Source: Ahaetulla prasina
Lineage: Eukaryota > Chordata > Lepidosauria > Squamata > Colubridae
NCBI RefSeq assembly: GCF_028640845.1
Contig: NC_080540.1
Span: 132,832,420-132,896,419, forward strand
DNA length: 64,000 bases
Reading direction: 5' to 3'
Of the stretch, positions 33,400 through 45,021 are shown one piece after another; position 1 is the first letter of the stretch, and the number at the start of each line of letters is the position of its first letter. The notes under the pieces were generated by a model that was not told the DNA's origin, searched no databases, and was given only the letters and a program-made list of their open reading frames with translations. A program made the translations under genes and the position numbers.

Positions 33400-33878
33400 G
33401 CTTTTATTTTATTTATTTATTTTGTCAATCATATATAAGATAACAGGTAAAAGTATAAACATAATTTGGATACATGAAAAGAGTATATAAAAAGGAATAT
33501 TAGGACAGGGATGGTAGGCACACAGGTGCACTTAGCATGCCCCTTACAGACTTCTTAGGAATGGGGTGAGGTCAACAATAGACAGTTTAAACTTAAAGTT
33601 TTGGGGGTTTGGGGAAGAAACCACAGAGTCAGGTAATACATTCCAGGCATTGACCACTCTGTTACCGGTCATATTTTCTGCAACAGAGTTTGGAGCAGTT
33701 TACCTTAAGTTTGTATCTATTATTTGCTTGTGTATTGTTGCGACTGAAGCTGAAGTAATCATAGACAGGTAGGACATTGTGGTAGATAATTTTATGTACT
33801 ATGCTTTGGTCAGACTGAAGTCAGCGTAGTTCTAAGTTGTCTACGCCTAAACTTTGGAGTCTGGTGGCATAAGGTATT
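33400..33878 (-). mobile_element. CR1-like LINE (family J), antisense 3' part of a nest
   Basis: Minus strand carries the family's C-terminus (NSVAENMT.NRVVNAWN, DSVVSSPNPQNFK, DLTPFLRSL) and 3' UTR with a (TAAA)n tail near 33403-33422. At 33879 an L2 interrupts it; the same LINE resumes at 34690-34875 and 37973-38285. Confidence 0.8.
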
Positions 33879-34689
33879 TTATTTATTTATTTTATTTTAT
33901 TTATTAAATTTTTATACTGCCCTTCTCCCGAAGGACTCAGGGCGGTTTACAGCCATGATAAAAAATAACAACAGGATACACATAAAACCATAATTTAAAA
34001 AACTTATTATACAAATGGCCGAATTAAAACATTTAGAATAAAACCCCAAATTTTAAAATGTTAAAACATTAAAACTAATTAAAATCCTATTTAAAATCCT
34101 ATGCCAGTCCTGCGCGAACAAACAAATAGGTCTTCAGCTCTCGGCGGAAAGTCCGAAGGTCCGGCAATTGCCGAAGTCCAGGGGGAAGTTCGTTCCAAAG
34201 GGTGGGAGTCCCCACAGAGAAGGCCCTCCCCCTGGGGGCTGCCAGCCGACATTGCTTGGCGGACGGCACCCTAAGGAGTCCCTCTCTGTGCAAGCGTACA
34301 GGTCGGTGGGAGGCATTCGGTAACAGCAGGCGGTCCCGTAAGTACCCTGGCCCTAAGCCATGGAGTGCTTTAAAGGTAGTCACCAACACCTTGAAGTGCA
34401 CCCAAAAGACCACAGGTAGCCAGTGCAGACTGTGCAGGAGAGGTGTTACATGGGAGCAACGTGTGGCTCCCACTATCACCCACGCAGCTGCATTCTGAAC
34501 CAACTGGAGCCTCCGGATACTCTTCAAGGGGAGCCCCGTGTAGAGAGCGTTACAGTAGTCCAAGCGAGAGGTAACCAGAGCATGAGTGACCATGCATAAG
34601 GCATCCCAGTCGAGGAAGGGGCGCAACTGGCGAACCAGGCGAACCTGGTAAAAAGCCCTCCTGGCAACGGTCATCAAATGATCTTCGAA
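33879..34689 (-). mobile_element. L2 LINE, antisense, inserted in the CR1-like LINE
   Basis: The L2 3' UTR (on minus: TTTACTACCGCCCT-type block, seen here as CTCCCGAAGGACTCAGGGCG) follows a TTTA-rich tail at 33879-33905. The minus frame then reads SRLDYCNALYTGLPLKS, RLQLVQNAAAWVI, LHSLHWLPVVFWVHFK, FKALHGLGPGYLRDRLL and LPPGLRQLPDLRTFRRELKT. It is truncated upstream at the SFEDHLMTVAR region. Confidence 0.9.
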
Positions 34690-34953
34690 AGACATTTTAT
34701 TGCGGGCAGAGGAATGGAGGACTCTTCTCATAAAATATCTCTGGACTCTCTCAATTGTATTTATGTCCGATATGCAGTGCAGGTTCCAGACAAATGAGCT
34801 GTATTCAAGAATTGGTCTAGCAAATGTTTTGTATGCTCTAGTTAATAGTACAGTATTACCAGAGAAGAAGCTACCCATCCAAACAACCAAACTACCATCC
34901 AACCATCTATACAACCATCTGTTGTACACAACCCCCAACCTACTAACATCCAA
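34099..34953 (-). pseudogene. Chimeric LINE open frame (CR1-like + L2), not a gene
   Basis: A 284-codon minus frame. The first part (34690-34875 and a little beyond) reads NTVLLTRAYKTFARPILEYS and SDINTIERVQRYFMRRVL from the CR1-like LINE. It fuses in frame at SARNKM/SFEDHL to the L2 C-terminal region. The first ~25 residues come from the 5' end of the plus-strand LINE. The fusion is a by-product of nested insertions. Confidence 0.85.
34690..34875 (-). mobile_element. CR1-like LINE (family J), antisense, middle piece of the nest
   Basis: Encodes FFSGNTVLLTRAYKTF...VQRYFMRRVLHSS on the minus strand. It is bounded left by the L2 and right by the plus-strand CR1-like LINE. The next upstream residues of this protein (LRVVNLI) appear only at 37973 on the other side of that LINE. 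Confidence 0.85.
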
Positions 34954-35013
34954 AACTAGGTATGCACGCTCCTTACCTCTTCAACACCAATCACTTCAGA
35001 TCTCAAATGCAAC

Positions 35014-36060
35014 TTGATAAATGCAAGAAGCATTGTCAATAAATTACCTGAATTTATCCTCTTGTTAAACAATGGCACATTTGATATCATTTTTGTTTGT
35101 GAAACATGGCTGAACTCATCCCTTCCTGACTCCATTATCTCAAACAAAGAATATCAAGTCTATCCATCAGATCATGAAAACCGAAGAGGTGGTGGAGTGG
35201 CTATCTTTTATAAAAAGACACTGAATCTAAAAAATATCCAAGTAGCACATAAACTTTCTCTTCCTGAAACTATTGTATGCGACCTATCCCTTGACACTAC
35301 TCTTCGATTCTTACTATGCTACAGAGCCCCTGACTATGACATTACCCATGCAAATATGCTAACCTCAATGCTAACATGGGCTACCTCTTGCCCATATCCT
35401 CTCATCTTCCTGGGTGACCTAAATCTACCTCTCATTAACTGGATAACTAATGAATGTTCAACTGACCCAATCCATGCTACACTATACAACGCTGTTACAA
35501 ACCTAGGTCTTGAACAACTTGTAACTAACAATACAAGACTCAACAACTGCCTTGATCTCATCTTCTGCAAAAATTCAAACTCAATTTATGGACCACAGAT
35601 TAAAGAACCTTTTTCCAACAGTGACCACTGCATGACTGATTTTCGTCTCAATATACGTCCATACTTAAATCATCATAACAACAGTATTCCCATCTACAAC
35701 TTCAAAAAAGCCAATTACGACCTTATAAACAACGATCTTTCATTTCTGGACTGGCAAAATCTGTTTGGAACCTGCATAACCGCTGAAGACCACTATAGAG
35801 TCTTCCTACTTGAAATCAATAGAGTCATTAAACTATATGTACCACAAATGACTACCATGATCAGGAAAAACAAACTACCCATATCAATAAAAAAGCTTCA
35901 ATCAAAAAAAAATTCCTCTGGAAAAGAAACAAAAAAGGCTACGTTACAAATTTCAAAACCGCTACAGAAACATATGCAACCAAATAAAACTGAATGCACA
36001 AATTACCACACCAAGCAAGAAGAGAACCTTCTGCACAAATTCCAATCGTGCCTTTTATAA
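35014..36060 (+). pseudogene. CR1-like ORF2: apurinic-type endonuclease domain
   Basis: The endonuclease nicks target DNA to prime reverse transcription. Motifs in order: INARSIVNKL (Asn), IIFVCETWLNSSL (catalytic Glu), HENRRGGGVAIFYKK, LLCYRAP, PLIFLGDLNLPLINW (GDxN) and NSDHCMTDF (SDH, catalytic His). All active-site residues appear kept. The homologous frame extends upstream of the Met into LKCN, so 35014 is not a certain start. It is knocked out of frame at the A9 run near 35905. Confidence 0.85.
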
Positions 36061-37126
36061 TTTTGTTAACAATAAACTTAAAGACTCAAGATCCATCCCA
36101 CCACTAAAAGATTCTAACAACAAAGAATGCAATGACGAAACAGTTAAAGCAAACCTCTTCAACATTTTCTTTGGCTCAGTTTTTGTTAACTCCGATAACA
36201 CATATCCGACATTCCACAAACGTACCAGCAATGATTATGATGACTTAACTCATATAGATTTCACAGAAGATAACGTTGGAAAAGCTCTTCATAACCTAAA
36301 ACCATCGCTATCTATTGGACCCGATGGACTATGTGCATACTTCTTAAAAAAACTTTCCATTAATATAGCAGAACCCCTAAGTATTATCTTTGATAAAGCT
36401 TTCACTACCAGTTCCCTTCCCAAACTTTGGTCACTAGCCACAGTCATCCCTATCTTCAAAAAAGGAGACCCCAGCTTAGTCGAAAATTACAGACCGATCT
36501 CTCTTTGCTGCGTCACCTGCAAAGTCATGGAATCAATCATCAACCAATCCATTACCTCACACTTAGAAACTAACAACCTACTCTCCAATAAACAATTTGG
36601 TTTCAGGAAAAAATTATCATGTAACTTACAACTTCTCCACTGCAAAAACATATGGACTTCAAATCTTGATCAAGGCAAATCAATAGATGCAATCTACATA
36701 GACTTCTGCAAAGCTTTTGACTCAGTAGTACACGATAAACTTCTCCTAAAACTAATATCCTATGGCATCTCAGGACCCCTTCACAAATGGATATCTGCTT
36801 TTCTGTCTAACAGACAACAAGTGATCAAAATTGGCAATGCTTTATCAAATCCTGTTCCTGTCAAGAGTGGCGTTCCTCAAGGCAGCGTCCTTGGACCAAT
36901 ACACTTTATACTATACATTAATGATCTGTGTGACCATATCTCAAGTAATTGTGTTCTCTTTGCTGATGATGTCAAACTATTTAACACCACAGACAATACT
37001 TCTATCATTCAAAATGACCTTGATCATCTAACCGCTTGGTCTAAAAATTGGCAGCTCCAAATTTCAACCAGCAAATGCTCAGTCTTACATATAGGAAAAA
37101 AACCCCAAACACTAAGTACATACTAG
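35930..37126 (+). pseudogene. CR1-like ORF2: reverse transcriptase domain
   Basis: Frame resumes after 35930 and is open to 37126 (the part from 36527 starts with a Met). Motifs: LSIGPDGLCAYFL, VIPIFKKGDPSLVENYRPIS, NKQFGFRKKLSCNLQLLH, AIYIDFCKAFDSVVHDKLLL, SGVPQGSVLGPIHFILYIND, NCVLFADDVKLFN (catalytic FADD intact) and LQISTSKCSVLHIGKK. The RT core is complete. The frame shifts at the A7 run near 37095. Confidence 0.85.
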
Positions 37127-37772
37127 ATGGACATTACCTTACAGACAACCCCCATCCCGTTAAAGACCTTGGAGTTTTCATGTCAAATGATCTAAGTGCC
37201 AAAGCCCACTGCAACTACATAGCAAAAAAACCTCTAAGAGTTGTAAACCTAATCTTGCGTAGCTTCTTTTCCAAAAACACCACACTATTAACCAGAGCAT
37301 ATAAAACATTTGCTAGACCAATTCTAGAATACAGCTCACCTGTCTGGAACCCTCACGACATCTCTGACATCAATACAATTGAACGTGTCCAGAAATATTT
37401 TACAAGAAGAGTTCTCCATTCCTCTGAAAACAATAAAATACCTTATCCCACCAGACTTGAAATCCTAGGCTTAGAAAACTTGGAACTCCGTCGCCTTCGA
37501 CAAGACCTAAGTTTAACTCACAGAATCATCTATTGTAATGTCCTTCCTGTCAAAGACTACTTCAGCTTTAATTGCAATAATACTAGAGCAACTAATAGAT
37601 TTAAACTTAATGTTAACCGCTTCAATCTAGATTGCAGAAAATATGACTTCTGTAACTGAATCATCAGTGCTTGGAATACTTTACCTGACTCTGTGGTCTC
37701 TTCTCATAATCCTAAAAGCTTTAACCAAAAACTTTCTACTATTGACCTCACCCCATTCCTAAGAGGACCATA
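37048..37772 (+). pseudogene. CR1-like ORF2: C-terminal region
   Basis: After the frameshift: HPVKDLGVFMSNDLSAKAHC, LRVVNLILRSFFSKNTTLLT, LEYSSPVWNPHDISDINTIE, LRRLRQDLSLTHRIIYCNVL. A TGA at 37657 truncates it before AWNTLPDSVVSS and DLTPFLR, which lie further on in the same frame. Confidence 0.85.
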
Positions 37773-37972
37773 AGGGGCGTGCATAAGTGCACAAACGTGC
37801 CTACCGTTCCTGTCCTATTGTTTTTCTTTTTTTCTTCCTATATATATATATATGCTTATATCTCCTTATATTTACTCATATATGTGTTTATATACTATAT
37901 AATCTTTTTGTATGATACCTACATATATTGTTGTGACAAAAATAAATAAATAAATAAATAAATAAATAAAGA

Positions 37973-38285
37973 TTAGGTTAACAACTCTTAGTGCCTTTTT
38001 GGCAATGTTGCTACAGTGGGCTCTGACACTTAATCTTTAGAAATGAGTACTCCAAGGTCCTTGACAGAGTGAGAGTCATCTACAAGGTCATTTCCATTTA
38101 ATTTGTATTTTATGTTTTGATTTTTTTTGCCAATGTGCAAGACAGAGCATTTGTTGGTTGAGATTTGAAGTTGCCACTTGTTAGACCAATTTGACACAAG
38201 GTTTTTTTGAAGCATAGTTGCATTGTCTGTAGTGTTGAATAGTTTAACATCATCAGCGAAGATGAAACAACTATGAAACAACTAT
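37973..38285 (-). mobile_element. CR1-like LINE (family J), antisense, upstream piece of the nest
   Basis: Minus frame: SCFIFADDVKLFNTTDNATM, QLQISTNKCSVLHIGKKNQ, DDSHSVKDLGVLISKD. It joins the residues KALRVVNLI to the LINE pieces at 34690-34875 and 33400-33878. It ends at a short direct duplication of GAAACAACTATG at 38261-38286. Confidence 0.85.
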
Positions 38286-38289
38286 GCTC

Positions 38290-40359
38290 ATAATTTGTGT
38301 GACATGCATAACCCATGTAGCTCAAAGTACAGCACATGAGAGAGAGCTTTTTGTGATGGGTCCTAACTGGGTGTTTTGCTTTTTTAAAAATAAATAAAAT
38401 AAATTTAGTGGGCCTCTTCAGCTGTGCACCATTAAATCTGATCTTGCAGCTAATAGCTGCTTTAGAAGTAATGGCAGGACATAAGGATTCTGTTTGCTTA
38501 GCTGGTTTGAATAAGTGACTTTTCCTGAAAGCTCTTAAGAGTGTTTTCCCTGGCCTGTATCCTGAGTAGGTTAAAGGAATTCCCTTTTAGCTTTGCCCTG
38601 GTCTGGAGGTTGCAAGGATTCTGGTGGAAATGGGTGAAATAAATAGCTGTAATTGCAGACACTTCCTGGGCTTTCTCTCTCCTTATCACGGTTTTGTCCT
38701 CATTGCTTAGTTATTGTGTCCTATTGATTTCCTGACACCCACTTGTTATAGATATTAAGGAAGCACTGAATTAATCAGTGGTTGCTATTGACCCAGTAGA
38801 GCCGTAACTTTTCTTGTGCTCCTGTCTTAGACCCAGCTCCTGCTCCCTGCCCTGAATTAATCTTTCATAAGTTCGCTTCATGGATTTTTAATAGCTATGA
38901 GATTTTTGCCAAATCACGTGCCAGCTTCAGGCTATGAGCTTGGATATTTTTTTTCCCCTGGCCTGGTTGTTCTTTTAAATTTGAACAGGATGGCAGGGGA
39001 ATCCTTGAGTCCCTGAACCGCTGGCCAAGCAGAGCAGGTCAGGTCTTCAGGGATGGAGATAGGACTTGGGATATTAGAAAATTTGAAAATGTAATGCTGA
39101 ACAAACTGCTCTGTCAGACACTTTGCATTCACTAAGATTGCTGTCTGCAGATTAGTTAGCTAGACATCATATTTTTTTAAAGATATGAAGTTTATATATT
39201 TACATTACCAGTTGGTTTCTCTCTGGGAAAAAAAAAAGGCAGAATCCCAGCAAAGGCTGGGTTTTTCAGATTTTCCGGAGTTAAACAGGTATTTGTTTAC
39301 CCATCCAATTGCTCGTTGTTATGGTTTAGAAGTGAACTAGGCAGGCAAAATCAAAGCCATGATCACAAAATAAATTGTTGGATATAAGGTTGCGTAGGTT
39401 CAAGTCTACTTTAATCTGTACTTGATTCCTCCTGGACATCTATCAAGGCTTTCTATTTGTTTGGTTTTAAATAAGAATGCAGGAATCACTTGAAATTCAT
39501 TCAAGCACTAATCAGACCGGTCATGCTTAGCTTTTTAAGTTCAGCTAGATGCTGCCACTCAGTTGGGCATCTTTGAATACATAAGGATTTTTTTAAAAAA
39601 AGATAGATAAGGATTTTCCCTTAATATTTGTACATCATAAATGTTAATGTAATCACTTAAAATGGATCCAGGAAAATGTTTTGTCTTGCATCAGTCCAGG
39701 ATGCTAAGCAGCACTTCAAAGGAAGACTGGTGGTGTAATTACCTTGTCAGATATTTTTCAAAGGGCTACCAGTTCAGAAGACTGCAACTCTGACTTTTAG
39801 ATTCTGATGCAATGACTATCATTCATACTATCATAGCCTCAAGTGCATCCTGTTTTAATACATTCTATTTCCTTGAAGTTTCAGATGATGTAGATTGTGG
39901 CAGATAGCCTTCTGGCATTTTGTAATGTAATGTTGATTTTTATTATCAGATGGTTAGATGCCCTGAGCCATGCACACACAAGGAGGCAGGAAAACATATA
40001 AAGAAATGATAGGCATTTGACTTTGTGAATATTTCTTCCGTTATGCCGTTTCTCTTTGCCTGTAGTAATTTCATGGCTGACTTGCTTTCTCTTCCCTTTG
40101 AGCAGAACTTGGAATTTCAAGTGCATCCATTCAATGTGCTACACACTGGTTTGTGGTGGTAGGCAAAATTTGACCTTTGGCTGGGGTTGGGTTGAACTAT
40201 ACACAGGGACTTCTTGGGGAGCCTTCAAGGGCAAAACCTAAGCCAGAGAGGAAGTCATATCAAGCAGAAGGCATCTTATATTTGGTGGCTTTAGGATCCC
40301 TCTCCCCCTGACACACACCCCATTTGCCTTTGCCCTCCAAGCATTAATAGAACGCTGTG
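38290..40359. other. No recognised gene or repeat
   Basis: About 2 kb of unique-looking sequence. No motif-bearing frame. Confidence 0.45.
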
Positions 40360-40545
40360 TAATCAATAAAGGAGAATAGTTGTAGTTTAGGTTTGAAATG
40401 AGTGGACTTTGATGTTCTAGCAGATGTTTCTAGCACTGATGATGTTACCTAGTTCGGATAATGAAATATCTGCAAGAACATCAAGGACCACTCATTTCAA
40501 CCCAGAGCTACAACTATTTTCTAACCAACCAAGCTCAGAGAGCAC
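40360..40545. repeat. Foldback repeat with hammerhead-like core (family B)
   Basis: The right arm has CTGATGA (40436-40442), a hairpin GTTACC/GGATAA, GAAA (40463-40466) and TATC. It continues CTGCAAGAACATCAAGGAC, CACTCATTTCAACCCAGAGC and ACAACTATTTTC. The left arm (about 40362-40430) is the reverse complement of the part that begins at GAAA. A decayed tail copy is at 63775-63865. CTGATGA-GAAA is the standard hammerhead core. The stem here has one extra base. Confidence 0.6.
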
Positions 40546-42169
40546 CAAGGATCCCTCAGAAGGACACTGTGTAAAAGTGCTGAAATTTTACAGTTGCTTT
40601 ATGTGCTTGTTTTCCTGGATGAGAAATTCATGCATAGGAATTAAGATACTGGCACAATTGCTATATTGCTTCCTAGTTAACATCTGATCCGCTCTACAAT
40701 GATGAATGAGTGTTGTCCAGGGGACATGTGAGGTCAACTTTTTTTTAAAAAAATTGCAAGTCAAAAAGAATGTTTGAAATGGATTTGGGGAGTGTTCCCC
40801 ACTCCACTGTCTTTGCATTTATGGCTCATATAAGATATTGTTTTTCTGCTCCACCTTCTACTTTCATCTTCTGTGGAACATAAGATGCAACGTTCCTGGG
40901 GGAATTCCCTCTCTGAAATCCCAAAGTCCTTTGGAAGCAAGATCATTTTTCAAGGACAAAATTGGAGGACAAACTTAAATGTGTCCTCTCTTGAAATCTC
41001 TTGGAGCACTCTTTGGTCTACCCTCTGCCAAGTCTCTGCCAAGCACAGATCAGGTTTCAGGACTTTATTAAAAACTGCCGAAGGAGAAACCAATGGATTC
41101 TCAGACTGCATTACCCTCACAGCTGCTTGCTGTTGTGTATAATCATGAAATCTGTCTTGTAAACTTCCATGTTCCACAAAGTGTTATTTAAGTTTACCCC
41201 ACACTTTGTAGATAGTTCTGTCCACCCCCCTGAGCTTTATTGTTTCTTTAATAATTCACATGGTGAAATAATGAAGAAAATGCAGGAGGTGACTAAAAAT
41301 AGGACCGAGAAAGGAAAATAAACCAGCCAGTGATGTGAAATATCCCAACAATATATTGCCTTGGAATGTTATAAAGGTTTTATGACAGGCTGTTTTGGAC
41401 AGTTTGCGTAAGTCTCTTCGCTTCTTATGTAGAAATTCATTGTACAGGAAAGGTTTATAAGGTGGCCCTTATAAATGAGAAGCCACAAATATGTCCTATT
41501 AGCCCTGGTTCTTTATAAATATGAGCTTTATTGGGGAGAGATGAATGTACTTAAACAGTATAAATGTGAAGATTGGCCAAGTTTAGGGCAGTATTGCCAG
41601 GTCTCATAAACCAACTTGTGTTGTTGAACAGCAGATCTTAGCAAAATGTTCCCCGTCTTGCCCTCTTCAGAATTCTGAAGCATTAATTTTAGAGGCACAT
41701 TATATGTATAATTTATCTGGATTTTTAAAAAAATTAAACCAGGTTTAACTCCCAGTTCAAGATCAGAGGGGTATCAAGAATGGTGGTGCTGCTTCTTATT
41801 GTTGCTAGCCCTTTTCCACCTATCATAAAAATGTTTCCATGGTGCTTTTGACTGAGCACCAAGCTGATTTTAGGCTGCAGGGTACCCTTACTGCTCATTG
41901 TCTTAGATTGCCGAAACATTAATGTTTGGCATTACATTTTAGATAATATAAGATGCTGAATAGCAAGGGAGGATTGTTGATACCCAGAAGTATTTCCAGT
42001 TGCAAGATTGGAATGGTTCAGGTGGATCTATGTCTTACTTGGTATATGCTTGGTATATGGTAAATTGGTTAGTATTAGTTGCCTTTTGCCAAATAACTTC
42101 CCACAATTTCTGATTGTACAGCTACTTCTTGAAGATCCTTGTGCAAACAAAAAACCAAATAGCGTCAAG
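40546..42169. other. No recognised gene or repeat
   Basis: About 1.6 kb, unique-looking. Frames up to 89 codons lack recognisable domains. Confidence 0.45.
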
Positions 42170-42335
42170 ATTTCACAGATGCTTTTCCAAAGGGCTACTG
42201 GACTTTCTTTCTTTCTTTTTTCTTGAAATTTCATATTTTCAAGGAAAAACAACAACAAAAAAGTCAGTTGCCTTTTGCAAAAGCACCTTTGGGGCAACCA
42301 TGATCTGGATAATTGAGAATCTTCTTAGACCAAAA
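42170..42335. repeat. Family A foldback repeat, decayed copy
   Basis: The right part has GTCAGTTGCCTTTTGC, AAAAGCACCTTTGGGGC and AACCATGATCTGGATAATTG, matching 6630-6690. An inverted partner (TTTCCAAAGGGCTACTGGAC) lies at 42183-42210. The hammerhead-like core is not preserved here. Confidence 0.6.
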
Positions 42336-43085
42336 GAGTTCAGCATTCTGAAATATAAATGTACAGAAGATTCTTCTGTACATCTTCCCAGTACAGAAGA
42401 TTCTTGACAGTGTACTGCCATAAAATCATCACCTATTTCCAAGTTAAGTGGGTAAATTGCTTCCAGATATAAGTAGGAACCAGGGAGGCTAATTTAAAGC
42501 TGTCTCTGAACAGTAGCTTCTTTGGGTGTAGAGTTACCTGTACAAGACCCAACAGAAATTACTTTCAGACAGCATAGAATTTTTATTTTTTGACTGGAAA
42601 ACAAGAATTTTTATTAATCATCTATAGTGAATTCTGGATCCATCCATCCATCCATCCATCCATCCATCCATCCATCCATCCATCCATCCATCCATCCAAT
42701 GTATTTGCCATCCATCCATTGAATGTATTTGCCATCAAATCTTCTAAATTCATGAAGGGCTACAACATACAAAAAGATAAGAAGAAAAGTCTACAATATA
42801 ATATTTAAAGCACACTACTCAGCCATAGCAATGGTGACAATGCCTAATAATAGAAAACAAAGATGCCCAAGTAATTATGACCACAGTCATTTCCCAAAGG
42901 CTTTTGAGAAAACTTAGTCTTTCAAAACTTCTAGAAGGGTACTTGGGAACGGTCTGGGAACTTCATTTCTCGAGGGAGCTGTCACAGAATATAGTAGCCA
43001 TGATGGAAAAGCAGGACTTTCTGGGATATCACAAGCAGATTCTCCTGGGAAGACTTGTTTGTAGGGATTATGCCTCTTGCTAGAG
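42336..43085. other. (TCCA)n at 42639-42698; otherwise nothing recognised
   Basis: About 15 TCCA units followed by a partial echo with GTATTTGCCATCCATCCAT. The flanks show no gene. Confidence 0.8.
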
Positions 43086-43089
43086 TGGG

Positions 43090-43345
43090 CATTCCTGTAA
43101 GTTCTGAGGCATCAAGCCACAAAGGGGTTTATTACTCAACACTAGCACTTTGAATTGTATCCAGAAGCCTGTTGGTAACCAATGCAGTACCTCCAAGATA
43201 AGTATAATATTTCATAGTGATTAATGCAGGCCAGCACAGTTTGGACCAACAGGAGTTCCAAGGGGTCTTCAAAGGTAAACGCATGTCGAGCACATTGTAG
43301 AAGTGTAATGAAGTGGTGATAAGGGCATGAATCACTCAATCTCTG
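43090..43345 (-). mobile_element. Old L2 fragment, antisense
   Basis: The minus frames give ALITTSLHFYNVLDMRLPLK and LLLVQTVLA, which line up with the L2 stretch ALVTSRLDYCNALYMGLPLK and LQLVQNAAA. Heavily diverged. Confidence 0.6.
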
Positions 43346-43970
43346 CTCCTGGCCATCTGGATTAGATCTCAATATCACCAAAGCTGCAGCACTCTTGATT
43401 TATATTTAAGTATGTTACTAGATTGCAAAAGCTAGCAAGTTAAATTTCTCCACTCCCAGAATTTTTAAAAAAGAGTTTTAAATGGAGGAACATTTTATGT
43501 AAACTTGATCTACTTCACAATTTAAGATTATGTCTTCATAGGAATAAGTTACAATTTATTTCTGATAAGTTACTTAAGTAATTCCTCTATAAATGTAGAA
43601 CGTATAGAAAAACACATGGGTCCTGTTTTACTGTATCCAAATGCATTTGGAAGCTACTTCCAGACATACATAAGATCCGTTACATATACATTTTACTTAA
43701 GAATCTGTCATGAAATGTTAAGAGTCCTAAAAATAAGTCTAAGGTTCATGTGATCTGGCCCACTTTGTGAATTAGATCTGGTCTAGATTCCAGAGATACA
43801 ACTGCATGATGTTTCTCCTGGTCATTATTTTGATCTTATTTCTTGCAGCTTTTTGTAACATGAATGTAGAGAAGAGTAATAGGAGAAGAAGACTAATATG
43901 AAATGGTTTTAGCCTTGGTGTCAGTAGTTCAACACTTTTTCCAAATTTCACCCCAACAAAGCACCTAATG
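43346..43970. other. No recognised gene or repeat
   Basis: Unique-looking AT-rich sequence. Confidence 0.4.
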
Positions 43971-43978
43971 GTTTAGAC

Positions 43979-44062
43979 CAGGGGTCTGCAAACTTGGCTT
44001 TTTTAAGACCTGTGGACCAACTCCCAGAGTTCCTCAACTAGGAAAGCTGGTTTAGACCCCTG
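43979..44062. mobile_element. Palindromic hAT-like MITE (GGTTGGAGACCCC family), 84 bp
   Basis: Starts CAGGGGTCTGCAAACTTGG and ends TTTAGACCCCTG, with AAGACCTGTGGACCAACTCC inside. The flanks are a perfect 8-bp duplication GTTTAGAC (43971-43978 and 44063-44070). It is shortened by loss of most of the right arm. Confidence 0.8.
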
Positions 44063-44204
44063 GTTTAGACCCATTCCTTCTGTCAGAGGAGTTCTACTGT
44101 AAAAATTCTTAGTGGTAAAAATGGAAAGTTCATCTTTTCCCAGTGCAGTTCCTGCTTACCTGTCTCACTGATCTGGGATAACTCACAACCCGAAACATAT
44201 AAAG

Positions 44205-44516
44205 AATGTTTGCTGGACTTGGGTATGTCTGGGTTAATGAAATGAAGGACTAGGGATGACACAATAGCAGTGTTCCAATATCTAAGGGGTCACCACAAAG
44301 AAGAGGGAGTGAAGCTATTCTCCAAAGCAGAAGGAGAACAAGAAGCAATGGATGGAAACTAATCAAGAAGAGAAGCAACCTAGAACTAAGGATAAATTTC
44401 CTGACAGTTAGAACAATTAATCAGTGGAATGACTTACCTTCAGAAGTTGTGAATGCTCCAACACTGGAGGTTTTTAAAAAGAGATTGGACAACCATTTGT
44501 CTAAAATCATATAGGG
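44205..44516 (+). mobile_element. CR1 LINE 3' end, split by a hAT-like MITE
   Basis: TATGTCTGGGTTAATGAAATG, AAGGACTAGGGATGACAC, CTATTCTCCAAAGCAG, AAGGATAAATTTCCTGAC, TTAATCAGTGGAATGACTT and TTTTTAAAAAGAGATTGGAC. The CR1 end resumes at 45030 (TTTCCTGCCTGAGCAG, GGTTGGACTAGAAGACCTCC). Confidence 0.85.
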
Positions 44517-45021
44517 CAGTGGTAGTCAACCTGGTCCCTATCACCCACTAGTGGGCGTTCCAGCTTTCATGGTGGGCGGTAAGAGTTTTGTCCGATACTG
44601 AAGCACTTTCCTTTTTTAAAATTTAATTGACTTTTCCAAAAATTTTCATAGCATTATTTAAAAGCATTTTCATTTCATAAAATTCCCTGGGACAATTTAA
44701 ATTTCTGAAAATATACTATTTGTATCACCCGCGCATTAGTTCATGTTACGTAAGTGAAACTAAATGGCGCTATAGTGCAACTGCAAACAAAAGAGCCTCA
44801 TCCCAGAATACCTCATGCATCTCCCACCACACTACCCAGCTGTAACAGACAAGCAGAGCTGGTAGCTGGTACCCCTCCAAACCCAATCCATGATGTACGA
44901 GAGGCATGCGCAGACGATGATACACAGCACATTACTGTAGAACCGGTGGGCGGTTAGAAAATTTTACTATTAACAGAGATACAAAAGTGGGTGGCAGATA
45001 TAAAAAGGTTGACTACCCCTG
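44517..45021. mobile_element. hAT-like MITE (CAGTGGTAGTCAACC), 505 bp
   Basis: Left end CAGTGGTAGTCAACCTGG, right end GGTTGACTACCCCTG (inverted). Flanks ATATAGGG (44509-44516) and GTATAGGG (45022-45029) form an 8-bp duplication with one mismatch. A GGTGGGCGGT motif occurs near each end. No transposase frame. Inserted in the CR1 3' UTR and therefore younger. Confidence 0.85.

Larger units (their letters stand above)
34876..37972 (+). mobile_element. CR1-like LINE (family J), nearly complete ORF2 copy
   Basis: The longest LINE copy in the window, about 3.1 kb. It holds endonuclease, RT and C-terminal regions in order, a 3' UTR (AAGGGGCGTGCATAAGTGCA, GTGCCTACCGTTCCTGTCC), and an (AAAT)n tail at 37940-37970. 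It lies inside an older, oppositely oriented copy of the same family. Only a few frameshifts and one stop interrupt the ORF, several at poly-A runs. The 5' region has a CCATC/ACCAT-rich stretch at 34880-34930. Confidence 0.9.

Noticed and set aside
42639..42698. CRISPR-like or minisatellite array
   Set aside because: It is a plain (TCCA)n tetranucleotide. No spacer-repeat architecture exists anywhere in the window.
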